A model generated the notes under the pieces. That model did not search any database. It was not told the origin of the DNA and saw nothing but the letters and a program-made list of their open reading frames with translations. From contig NZ_KB893579.1 of the NCBI RefSeq assembly GCF_000374085.1, positions 1 to 45,679 of the forward strand: a stretch of 45,679 nucleotides of DNA, read 5' to 3'. Shown one piece after another: positions 7,873 through 15,295 of the stretch; the first letter of the stretch is position 1; each line of letters opens with the position of its first letter. This DNA comes from Spirosoma spitsbergense DSM 19989. Lineage in GTDB: Bacteria; Bacteroidota; Bacteroidia; Cytophagales; Spirosomataceae. The position numbers and the translations under genes were made by a program.

Positions 7873-8769
7873 ATGGACGAACTTGCCCGGCAACTGGCTC
7901 AATTGACCGGAAACTCTCCCATTCAGTGGCTTACGGACCCGTTTCCTGAACCGGTTACTATCCGCTTAGGACTGAAACGCGACGACTTGCTGCATCCACT
8001 GGTATCGGGCAACAAGTGGCGCAAGCTGAAATACAACCTGCTGGCCGCCCGTCAGCAGGGGTTATCCACGCTACTGACGTTTGGCGGTGCCTACTCGAAC
8101 CATCTTTACGCCACAGCGGCTGCCGGGAAGGTATTTGGTTTCAACACCGTTGGCATAGTTCGGGGCGACGAATTGGCCCATAAGCCGCTGAATGCTACGC
8201 TGAGTTTTTGCCAGTCGTGCGGGATGCACCTGCATTTTGTGACCCGACTGGACTATCAGCGCAAAGACGACCCGGCATTTCAACTTGAATTGATGCAGCT
8301 GTTTAGGCTCTGCTACATCCTGCCCGAAGGCGGCACCAACGAACTGGCCATCCGGGGTACAGCCGACCTTATACCCGAATTAATAACACAACTTGGTTTT
8401 GCCCCCGATTACGTTTGTTGCCCGGTGGGCACGGGTGGTACAGTAGCCGGATTGGCGCAGTCTGCCCCGGCCGAAACAACTGTACTCGGATTTATGGCCC
8501 TCAAACTCCCGGAGCCTACGCCCAACCTAAACTGGGTTCAACTGACTGATTACCATTTCGGTGGCTACGCGAAAACCAAGCTCGAACTGCTGAGTTTTAT
8601 TCGCGCTTTTGAACAAAAAAATGGCATTCTGTTGGAGCAGGTATACACCGGTAAGATGCTGTACGGAATTTACGACCTTGCCCGAACCGGGTATTTCCCA
8701 GCCGGGGCTACCGTAGTGGCCGTGCATACGGGGGGCTTACAGGGACGGAGCGGAGAGTTGGATGCGTGA
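7873..8769 (+). CDS. PLP-dependent ACC deaminase / D-cysteine desulfhydrase family protein
   Basis: 298-aa fold-type II PLP enzyme of the tryptophan-synthase beta superfamily. LKRDDLLHPLVSGNKWRKLKY carries the PLP lysine (about Lys48, in SGNK), followed by TFGGAYSNHLYATAAAG, which contacts substrate and cofactor. CCPVGTGGTVAGL is the phosphate-binding glycine loop. Family members either open the ring of 1-aminocyclopropane-1-carboxylate or release H2S from D-cysteine. In bacteria that are not plant-associated the second activity is more common; the sequence alone does not decide. It stands alone, divergent from the pseudouridine synthase gene, and its 3' side runs into the foreign AT-rich cassette. 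Confidence 0.88.
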   Translation: MDELARQLAQLTGNSPIQWLTDPFPEPVTIRLGLKRDDLLHPLVSGNKWRKLKYNLLAARQQGLSTLLTFGGAYSNHLYATAAAGKVFGFNTVGIVRGDELAHKPLNATLSFCQSCGMHLHFVTRLDYQRKDDPAFQLELMQLFRLCYILPEGGTNELAIRGTADLIPELITQLGFAPDYVCCPVGTGGTVAGLAQSAPAETTVLGFMALKLPEPTPNLNWVQLTDYHFGGYAKTKLELLSFIRAFEQKNGILLEQVYTGKMLYGIYDLARTGYFPAGATVVAVHTGGLQGRSGELDA

Positions 8770-8842
8770 TGTCTGGATTCTCATACGAGAATGCGTAGCT
8801 ACACGATCGGGGTTCTACGTTCCGCTTCAGGAAGATATCTTA

Positions 8843-8986
8843 CAACAACGTTTTGGCGCTTGGCGAAGAAGCGGATTTCGAAGATCTAAATTGTCTGCCA
8901 CATTGAACTGAACTTGATACGAAGCAGAAAGCTTCAGTAAACCGCAAAACCCGCGTTTTTGCCAAACGCCTGTTAGCGGTAGTATT
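8843..8986. repeat. attC-like folded repeat at the left border of an AT-rich cassette
   Basis: An imperfect extended hairpin. GGCGCTTGGC (8855-8864) pairs with GCCAAACGCC (8961-8970) with one mismatch. Inside it a G/A stretch pairs with T5, then GCGG (8871-8874) pairs with CCGC (8951-8954). A smaller hairpin, GAAGC/GCTTC, sits at 8921-8935. The outer edges are CAACAACG and TGTTAGCGGTAGTATT. This arrangement of interrupted inverted repeats with AAC/GTT edges resembles integron attC sites, although the edges do not fit the strict RYYYAAC/GTTRRRY consensus. From memory, similar blocks (GCGGATTTCGAA plus GTTAGC) recur in other Bacteroidota genomes. Confidence 0.6.
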
Positions 8987-9010
8987 TTTGCTATTCATCT
9001 AATTTTCCTT

Positions 9011-9925
9011 TTAATTAAATGATTGTCTAAATTCTATTGGAGAAAAATTCGTCTTACTCTTAAACAATTTGCTAAATGATTGAGGATGTTCAAATCCTAA
9101 GCTATATGCAATTTCGTTTACGGACAAATCTGTCGTTGATAGTTTTTCTTTGGCCAAATCTATTAACTTGTCGTGAATAAATTGTTTAGTGCTTTGTCCT
9201 GTTAGCATTTTCAGTAAATGGCTTAGATAATTTGCTGAAATATTTAGATTACCAGCAATGAGTTCTACTGTAGGAATTCCTTTAATTGCTAAATCGACAT
9301 TATTAAAATATCCTGTTAGAAAAGTGTCCAGCTGATTTAAAATCCTGTGATTGTCTTTTTTTCTTGTAATGAATTGTCGATTGTAAAATCTGTCAGAATA
9401 AGTAAGTAATAAGTCAAGTTCTGCAATAATTACGCTTTGGCTAAAATTATCGATATTAGAGTGGTACTCTTGCTCTATGTTTTTTATAATTTCTATAATT
9501 TTTTTTTCTTCTTTGTCTGATAAAAATAACGCTTCGTTTGCATCGTAGCTAAAAAACTCATATTGTTTTATCTTCTTTGCTAATGCAGTTCCCCAAAGAA
9601 AATCTGGATGAATTAGCAAGAGCCATCCCGAAAGTTTTAATTCAATCCCTTTTTCAAATTCTACTCTAAATACCTGTTTGGGAGCAATAAATGAAAAAAT
9701 CCCTTCATCGAAATCATATTCCAATTGTCCGTATTTTACTTTTCCGTTGAAATTTGTTTTTAGTGAAATTGAATAGAAATCAAGTTTTAGGTTTACTTTA
9801 CTTTCAAATGGTTCCCTTTTGATGGATTCATAATCAACTAAACTAATTAACGGATGCATAGGTTTGGGTAATTCCATCATTTGATGGAACTGATTTATGG
9901 TTTTTATATTTTGCGTGATTATCAT
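9011..9925 (-). CDS. AraC-family transcriptional regulator (AT-rich, likely acquired)
   Basis: 304 aa. The N-terminal ~190 residues are a cupin-like sensing region (YGQLEYDFDEGIFSFIAPKQ), and the C-terminal ~100 carry the double helix-turn-helix of AraC proteins: NLNISANYLSHLLKMLTGQS, then LSVNEIAYSLGFEHPQSFSKLFKSKTNFSP. It begins at the base next to the SDR stop codon, so the two are a co-transcribed pair. Such AraC-SDR pairs, in which the regulator probably controls its own oxidoreductase, are frequent in Bacteroidota. Base use is far more AT-rich than all neighbours (many AAA, TTT, ATT and TTA codons), which points to horizontal transfer. Confidence 0.93.
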   Translation of the reverse strand: MIITQNIKTINQFHQMMELPKPMHPLISLVDYESIKREPFESKVNLKLDFYSISLKTNFNGKVKYGQLEYDFDEGIFSFIAPKQVFRVEFEKGIELKLSGWLLLIHPDFLWGTALAKKIKQYEFFSYDANEALFLSDKEEKKIIEIIKNIEQEYHSNIDNFSQSVIIAELDLLLTYSDRFYNRQFITRKKDNHRILNQLDTFLTGYFNNVDLAIKGIPTVELIAGNLNISANYLSHLLKMLTGQSTKQFIHDKLIDLAKEKLSTTDLSVNEIAYSLGFEHPQSFSKLFKSKTNFSPIEFRQSFN

Positions 9926-10696
9926 TTAAGATTTTAATAATTTATCTACTGGTTTACTTATCTGTTTCAATAAAAAAGCTGGTGCCAATCTGCTTAAAAT
10001 CTTTATTGCTTTTACAGAACCTGGTGATATTTCGAGCTGATTTTTTGCTATACCTTTTAAAGTAATCGAAACCAATTTATCAGGATTCATAAACGTTTTA
10101 TTGTCAACATCATCTGTAAATTTGTCATTCAATGGTGTTTTTACTGCTGGAGCTACCAACTCAAATATTTTAATACTTGTATTTTTCAATTGTACACGCA
10201 AGGATTTTGTATAGGATCGTAATCCTGACTTTGTTGCACCGTATATGGGTGATATTGGAAATGGGACAAGTGCAAGACCAGATGTAACATTGATTATGGC
10301 AGATGTTTTTTGTGTTTTCAAATGCGGGAGAAATTGTTGTACCATTCTAATTGGACCCGATAAATTTATATCTATTTCTCTGGTAATGTCTTCTAATCCA
10401 ATGTTAAGATTGTTTAAATTAATTTTCCTCATTTCACCAGCATTATTTATAAGCATATTAAGATTTGGAAATTGAGTGATTACTTTTTTGTAAAGTTCAG
10501 TTATTGCTTTTGGATCACTTACATCACTTTGAAATGTATAAATTTTGGGTAATAGCTTTTTTGTTTCATCAAGTTTTTCTTGATTTCTGCCTGTAATAAT
10601 AACAGTGTTTCCCAAAGCAAGTAATTGTTTGGTGAATTCTAGTCCGATGCCACTTGTGCCACCTGTAATTAAAATAGTATTATTATTTAAGTCCAT
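9926..10696 (-). CDS. Short-chain dehydrogenase/reductase (SDR), AT-rich cassette gene
   Basis: 256-aa classical SDR. It shows TGGTSGIGLEFTKQL (the TGxxxGIG cofactor motif), NNAGEMRKI (NNAG), a catalytic Ser in INVTSGLALV, and YGATKSGLRSY (the YxxxK catalytic pair). It resembles the DltE-like oxidoreductases common in Bacteroidota. The substrate is unknown. It is the promoter-proximal gene of the pair with the AraC regulator. A minus-strand GACTTTTG, one base off the TAnnTTTG box, lies at about 10720-10727. Its codon use is AT-rich like that of its partner. Confidence 0.93.
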   Translation of the reverse strand: MDLNNNTILITGGTSGIGLEFTKQLLALGNTVIITGRNQEKLDETKKLLPKIYTFQSDVSDPKAITELYKKVITQFPNLNMLINNAGEMRKINLNNLNIGLEDITREIDINLSGPIRMVQQFLPHLKTQKTSAIINVTSGLALVPFPISPIYGATKSGLRSYTKSLRVQLKNTSIKIFELVAPAVKTPLNDKFTDDVDNKTFMNPDKLVSITLKGIAKNQLEISPGSVKAIKILSRLAPAFLLKQISKPVDKLLKS

Positions 10697-11036
10697 ATTA
10701 TTTCATTTTTATGTCAATGCAAAAGTCTGAAACAACTTAAAGTTATTTGTGTTCAAATCTGTCTTTCTGGTAGCCAAATCTGATATTGTCGAACTGTATA
10801 GTTGTCGCTATGGTGTTGCTCTGATATTACCGCTAACTCCTGAATATATGAAAGTTTTGCAGTACTTTCTGTGTTTTTTGGTATCTTTTCAATATAGTAT
10901 TGTACTATTTCTGCTGTACTTTTTATATTATCGTTGTGTTGGCTAACCCTGGCAAACGTACTATTTATTCGTTAAAACGTAATTTCTACTCTTTTTTCCA
11001 AAGCCAGTTGTCCCGTAAATTCCTTACCTTGCTTTC
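10697..11036. other. Gene-free spacer with right border of the AT-rich cassette
   Basis: The AT-rich character continues to about 10935 and then returns to the local base composition. At 10823-10837 GATATTACCGCTAAC is the reverse complement, with one internal difference, of GTTAGCGGTAGTAT at the left repeat, so the island is bracketed by an inverted GTTAGCGGTA motif. A second GGCTAAC lies near 10930. No gene is convincing here; the short open frames have no family features. The promoter of the acyl-CoA dehydrogenase should lie in the last 80 bp, but no good TAnnTTTG box is seen. Confidence 0.5.
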
Positions 11037-12320
11037 ATGGATACGATTTTTACGACCGAGCGCGTCAGACCACTGTTGGCGCGGGTTCGGGACTTTGTTG
11101 AAACCGATTTGATTCCGCTGGAAGTGGGCTTTTCGCATCAAAACCTTGGTGCGCTAATTCCCATCCTCGACCAGAAGCGAGACGCGGTCAAAGCCGCCGG
11201 GCTGTGGGGGCTTGCCCTCTCCAAAGCCGACGGGGGTCATGGTCTGACGCTCTGCGAGTTTGGACAAATCAGCGAAGTGCTGGCCTACGCGCCGTTCTTC
11301 GGGCATTACGTGTTCGGCTGTCAGGCTCCCGACATCGGCAACACCGAACTGCTGCACAACTTCGCGTCGCCGGAATTGAAAGAACGCTACCTCAAACCGC
11401 TGATGGCGGGCGAAATTCGTTCCTGTTTTTCCATGACCGAACCCGAATTTGCCGGGTCGAATCCAACGCGTATGGCCACCACCGCCGTGCGCGATGGCGA
11501 CGAGTACGTGATCAACGGGCGAAAGTGGTTTACCTCGTCGGCTGATGGGGCGGCTTTTGCGGTAGTGATGGCCGTTACGAATCCCGATGCGGCACCGCAC
11601 CAGCGGGCCAGCATGATTATCGTGCCGACGGATACGCCGGGCTTTGTCATCGAACGCAATATTCCGGTCTTCGGCGAAGCGGGTGAAGGCTGGTTCAGTC
11701 ATTCCGAAGTGACCTACACCGATTGCCGGGTGCCGGTGTCGAACATTATTGTGGGCGAAGGCATGGGCTTCAAACTGGCGCAGGAGCGGCTGGGACCGGG
11801 ACGGGTACACCATTGCATGCGCTGGATTGGCAACGCCGAAAAAGCCCTCGACCTGTTGTGCAAACGGGCGGCATCCCGCGAAATTGAAGACGGGGTGATG
11901 CTGGGCGAGAAGCAGTTTATTCAGGATTTTATTGCCGAGAGCCGGGCCGAAATTGACGCCAGTCGGCTGTACGTGCTCAACACGGCGCACATGATTGACA
12001 CGGTAGGCGTGGGCAACGTACGCGATGCGGTGTCTGGCATCAAGTTTTACGTGGCCAACGCTTTTCTGCGCGTCCTCGACCGGGCTATTCAGGTACACGG
12101 TGCCCTCGGCGTAACGGACGATGTGGTGCTGTCGGCCATGTACCGGCACGAGCGGGGTGCCCGTATCTGGGACGGAGCCGATGAGGTACACAAGCAGAAT
12201 CTGGCGGCCAGCATCCTCAAAAAATACGGTCTGGACATCAAGAAAAAGGCCAAAGAGTTGCGCCAATTCCGGCAGATGATGGCGGGGGAGGTGGTACTGG
12301 AAACGGCTGGTAAAGGGTAG
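11037..12320 (+). CDS. Acyl-CoA dehydrogenase, ACAD10/ACAD11-like
   Basis: 427-aa FAD-dependent acyl-CoA dehydrogenase: an N-terminal helical domain, a middle beta domain (FSMTEPEFAGSNPT, VINGRKWFTSSADGA) and a C-terminal helical domain (IQVHGALGVTDDVVLSAMYRH, GARIWDGADEVHKQN). The C-terminal DGADEVH block and overall character resemble the dehydrogenase part of animal ACAD10/ACAD11. The next gene encodes an APH-type kinase, which is the other domain of ACAD10/ACAD11. In that family, and in the Lva pathway of Pseudomonas, the kinase phosphorylates a 4-hydroxyacyl-CoA and the dehydrogenase-like partner helps convert it towards the 3-hydroxyacyl-CoA. The same role is inferred here. Confidence 0.93.
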   Translation: MDTIFTTERVRPLLARVRDFVETDLIPLEVGFSHQNLGALIPILDQKRDAVKAAGLWGLALSKADGGHGLTLCEFGQISEVLAYAPFFGHYVFGCQAPDIGNTELLHNFASPELKERYLKPLMAGEIRSCFSMTEPEFAGSNPTRMATTAVRDGDEYVINGRKWFTSSADGAAFAVVMAVTNPDAAPHQRASMIIVPTDTPGFVIERNIPVFGEAGEGWFSHSEVTYTDCRVPVSNIIVGEGMGFKLAQERLGPGRVHHCMRWIGNAEKALDLLCKRAASREIEDGVMLGEKQFIQDFIAESRAEIDASRLYVLNTAHMIDTVGVGNVRDAVSGIKFYVANAFLRVLDRAIQVHGALGVTDDVVLSAMYRHERGARIWDGADEVHKQNLAASILKKYGLDIKKKAKELRQFRQMMAGEVVLETAGKG

Positions 12321-12335
12321 ATACTTAAATGTCTA

Positions 12336-12395
12336 TGTTCCGTGCGTTCCATCAGCGGGCGATTTAAATCACCCGCTGATGGAACGCACGGAACA
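12336..12395. repeat. 60-bp near-perfect palindrome between dehydrogenase and kinase genes
   Basis: Two 24-nt arms beginning TGTTCCGTGCGTTCC are exact complements, and the centre is the self-complementary GATTTAAATC with one mismatch pair beside it. No T-run follows. Its central strand GGGCGATTTAA (12357-12367) can instead pair with TTAAATCGCCC (12402-12412) just downstream, giving two mutually exclusive structures. It lies in the probable ACAD-kinase operon spacer. Confidence 0.85.
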
Positions 12396-12462
12396 GCCAG
12401 GTTAAATCGCCCTCAACTGACCAAACTTTTCCTTTTTAGATTAAACACCACTGCTTTTATAG

Positions 12463-13551
12463 ATGAGTACTCTCGATGCACCCCGTTCCGTTCGTACTGG
12501 CGAAGAACTTGACCTGACTACCCTGAATGAATACCTGGCGCAAAATGCTTCCGATATGGTCGATGTGCTGGAGGTTCGACAGTTTCCAGGGGGGTTCTCC
12601 AACCTGACGTACTGGCTCAAAACGGCCAGTGGGGAGTACGTTCTCCGCCGTCCACCCGTTGGGGCAAACATTAAAGGCGGGCACGATATGGGCCGGGAAT
12701 TTCGGGTGCTGTCCTTGCTGAAAGGCCACTACGACAAAATTCCGGAGCCGATCGTTTACTGCGAATTGCCCGATGTGCTGGGTGCCCCCTTCTACATTAT
12801 GAGCCGGGTGAGGGGCATTATTTTGCGGGCTTCGATGGCACCAACCCTGAACATCGCCCCGGAGCGGATGCGTCAGTTGTCCGAAGCCCTGGTTGACAAT
12901 CTGGTCGCCATTCATGCCCTGCCCATCGAGTCGACCGGGCTGATTCAACTGGGTAAGCCCGATGGCTACGTACAACGGCAGGTGGAGGGGTGGATCAAAC
13001 GCTACCGTAATGCCGAAACGGACTCAATTCCGGCCATGAATCGGGTGGGGGAATGGCTGCACCAGAACTACCCCACCGAACAGGCACCGGCTTTTTTGCA
13101 TAACGATTACAAATTTGATAACGTCCTGCTTGCCCCTGACCCAGTAACGGGCGAACCAACTCCCGTAATAACGGGCGTACTGGACTGGGAAATGGCTACC
13201 GTGGGTGACCCGCTCATGGATTTGGGAGCTACCCTGGCCTACTGGTCGGAAGTAACGGATAGCCCCGCCTATAAAAACTTCAACCTGACGTGGTTACCGG
13301 GTAACCTGACCCGGCAGGAAGTGGTAGCCCGGTACGCCGAACGTAGTGGCCGCGACCTGAGCGGTATCCTGTTCTACTACGTGTTTGGGCTGTATAAAAA
13401 TGCCGTGATTGCCCAGCAGATTTACGCTCGCTGGAAGCAGGGCCACAGTCAGGATGCCCGCTTCGGTCACCTGTTGCCCATGATTATGGAACTCGCCCAG
13501 AAAGCGGCTGACTCCATCGAGCGGGAGAATGACCTGTTTTTAAGCCATTAA
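12463..13551 (+). CDS. APH-family phosphotransferase (ACAD10/11 kinase-domain-like)
   Basis: 362 aa with an aminoglycoside-phosphotransferase fold. The N-lobe has QFPGGFSNLTYWLKTASGEYVLRRPP (nucleotide-binding strand and Lys region). The catalytic loop is FLHNDYKFDNVLLAPD (HxDxxxxN, Asp near 215), and the metal-binding segment is GVLDWEMATVGDPLMDLG. This LDWEM..GDPL.DL version is characteristic of the ACAD10/ACAD11 N-terminal kinase and of LvaA-like enzymes rather than of drug-resistance enzymes. Next to an acyl-CoA dehydrogenase it most likely phosphorylates 4-hydroxyacyl-CoA. No LvaB-like small partner gene is present in the neighbourhood. Confidence 0.92.
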   Translation: MSTLDAPRSVRTGEELDLTTLNEYLAQNASDMVDVLEVRQFPGGFSNLTYWLKTASGEYVLRRPPVGANIKGGHDMGREFRVLSLLKGHYDKIPEPIVYCELPDVLGAPFYIMSRVRGIILRASMAPTLNIAPERMRQLSEALVDNLVAIHALPIESTGLIQLGKPDGYVQRQVEGWIKRYRNAETDSIPAMNRVGEWLHQNYPTEQAPAFLHNDYKFDNVLLAPDPVTGEPTPVITGVLDWEMATVGDPLMDLGATLAYWSEVTDSPAYKNFNLTWLPGNLTRQEVVARYAERSGRDLSGILFYYVFGLYKNAVIAQQIYARWKQGHSQDARFGHLLPMIMELAQKAADSIERENDLFLSH

Positions 13552-13559
13552 CCGACTAT

Positions 13560-13587
13560 GCAGGTGGTGGTTAGCCTGCTCCTTTTT
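13560..13587 (+). terminator. Weak candidate terminator after the kinase gene
   Basis: GCAGG and CCTGC form a short stem around a 10-nt loop, followed three bases later by T5. It lies 9 nt after the kinase stop. The stem is only 5 bp. Confidence 0.35.
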
Positions 13588-13624
13588 ACCAATACTATCA
13601 ATAACTCAGTACTAAAACTATTTC

Positions 13625-15247
13625 ATGAACAGACGGAATTTTATTAAAAGCAGCTCTGTAGCGAGTGTTTCGGCGGCTTCGCTTACGGCCGCAGCCTGTG
13701 CTTCTCCCAAAAAGGCCGATTCATCAACGGATACCACCGTTTTTACCGACGACTTTGATCTGAACGAAGTAACCATCGGCGAGTTGCAGAAAAAAATGCA
13801 GTCGGGGGCGGCTACGGCTGCGTCCCTAACCCAACAGTATCTGGACCGGATAGACGCTGTCGATAAAAAAGGTCCTGGCCTGAATGCCGTCATTGAAATC
13901 AATCCCGATGCGCTGACGATGGCCAAAGCGATGGATGAGGAGCGAAAAGCGGGTAAAGTGCGGGGACCAATGCACGGTATCCCTATCCTCATCAAGGACA
14001 ACATCGACACTGGAGACCAGATGATGACGACCGCCGGGGCTTTAGCGTTGGAAGGCCACAAAGCAGCCAACGATGCTTTTGTCGCTAAAAAATTACGGGA
14101 AGCCGGGGCAGTGATACTGGGTAAAACGAACCTGAGTGAGTGGGCCAACTTCCGCTCCACCCGGTCGAGCAGTGGGTGGAGCAGCCGGGGCGGGCAAACG
14201 CGTAACCCCTACGTGCTGGACCGTAGCCCGTGCGGGTCCAGTTCGGGTTCCGGGGCGGCTGCCGCAGCCAACCTATGTGCCGTTGCTGTGGGTACCGAAA
14301 CGGATGGGTCGGTCATTGCGCCCTCGTCGTTTTGTGGGCTGGTCGGTATCAAACCCACGGTGGGTCTGGTGAGCCGCAGTGGGATTATTCCCATCTCCAA
14401 AACGCAGGATACCGCCGGGCCGATGGCCCGAACCGTAACGGATGCCGCTATTTTGCTGGGTGCCATGACCGGTGTCGACCCAACCGATGCTGCCACGATA
14501 GAAAGCACCGGTAAGAGTGCTACCGACTATACGCCGTTTCTGAAAACCGGTGGGTTGTCGGGCAAGCGTATCGGTGTCGAAAAGTCGTTTATGGAAGGGC
14601 AGGAGGGCGTAGTCTCGTTGTACAAACAGGCTATCGACGTACTGAAAAAACAGGGCGCAACGGTCATTGAGGTAGAACTGCTCAAGAGTATTCGGACGGT
14701 GGGCGGAGCCGAGTTTACCGTGTTGCAATACGAATTTAAAGATGGGGTGAACAACTACCTGTCTACTGCCAACGAGGGCGTTAAGACGCTGGCGGATGTG
14801 ATTGCCTTCAACAAAAAGAACGAAGCCAAAGCCATGCCCTTCTTTAAGCAGGAAACGCTCGAAAGCAGTGAGGCCAAAGGCGGTTTATCCAGTAAAGAGT
14901 ACACCGACGCGGTTGCCAAAACGCGGGGTTCACGCCAGCTTATCGATAAGCTGATGGCCGACAATAAACTGGATGCCATTTGTGGGACCAGTATCGGCTT
15001 TGCGGGGTGCATCGACCTGGTAAACGGCGATTATGACACCGGCTTTTACTTCTGTCCCCCGGCGGCTATGGCGGGATATCCGCACATCACCGTTCCCATG
15101 GGCAACGTTCATGGATTACCCGTTGGGTTTTCGTTTATTGCCGGTGCCTGGCAGGAAGGACCGCTCCTGGCGATGGCCTACGACTACGAACAGGCATCGA
15201 AAAAACGAACTAAACCGACATTCATTACCTCCCTGATTCCGGGCTGA
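13625..15247 (+). CDS. Amidase-signature family amidase, exported
   Basis: 540 aa. The N-terminus (MNRRNFIKSSSVASVSAAS, then LTAAAC) has a Tat-like twin arginine and a possible lipobox Cys, so it is probably exported and lipid-anchored. The amidase-signature fold shows the catalytic Lys in PILIKDNIDTGD, the Ser-rich loop CGSSSGSGAAAAANLCA and the nucleophile region VGTETDGSVIAPSSFCGLVGIKPT (Ser-cisSer-Lys triad). The C-terminal half is typical (YPHITVPMG, LPVGFSFIAGAW). These enzymes hydrolyse carboxamides and sometimes peptides or esters; the substrate is not evident. The gene is 48 nt before an exported M81 peptidase on the same strand, suggesting a joint role in periplasmic amide or peptide breakdown. 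Confidence 0.93.
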   Translation: MNRRNFIKSSSVASVSAASLTAAACASPKKADSSTDTTVFTDDFDLNEVTIGELQKKMQSGAATAASLTQQYLDRIDAVDKKGPGLNAVIEINPDALTMAKAMDEERKAGKVRGPMHGIPILIKDNIDTGDQMMTTAGALALEGHKAANDAFVAKKLREAGAVILGKTNLSEWANFRSTRSSSGWSSRGGQTRNPYVLDRSPCGSSSGSGAAAAANLCAVAVGTETDGSVIAPSSFCGLVGIKPTVGLVSRSGIIPISKTQDTAGPMARTVTDAAILLGAMTGVDPTDAATIESTGKSATDYTPFLKTGGLSGKRIGVEKSFMEGQEGVVSLYKQAIDVLKKQGATVIEVELLKSIRTVGGAEFTVLQYEFKDGVNNYLSTANEGVKTLADVIAFNKKNEAKAMPFFKQETLESSEAKGGLSSKEYTDAVAKTRGSRQLIDKLMADNKLDAICGTSIGFAGCIDLVNGDYDTGFYFCPPAAMAGYPHITVPMGNVHGLPVGFSFIAGAWQEGPLLAMAYDYEQASKKRTKPTFITSLIPG

Positions 15248-15295
15248 TTTGTCCCGAATAATGGCTTGTTTCACTGAATCACATAAATTGGACAC

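Noticed and set aside
8843..8986. Classical integron attC site
   Set aside because: The edges CAACAACG and TGTTAGCG do not fit strict RYYYAAC/GTTRRRY, and no IntI-type gene is in the window. Kept only as attC-like.
11154..12266. 370-codon minus-strand frame opposite the acyl-CoA dehydrogenase
   Set aside because: Shadow of a G+C-rich gene; the sense product has all family motifs, and the antisense product is His/Arg-rich without a fold signal.
12463..13551. Aminoglycoside resistance gene
   Set aside because: It has the APH fold, but the LDWEM..GDPL.DL pattern and the linked acyl-CoA dehydrogenase point to metabolism.
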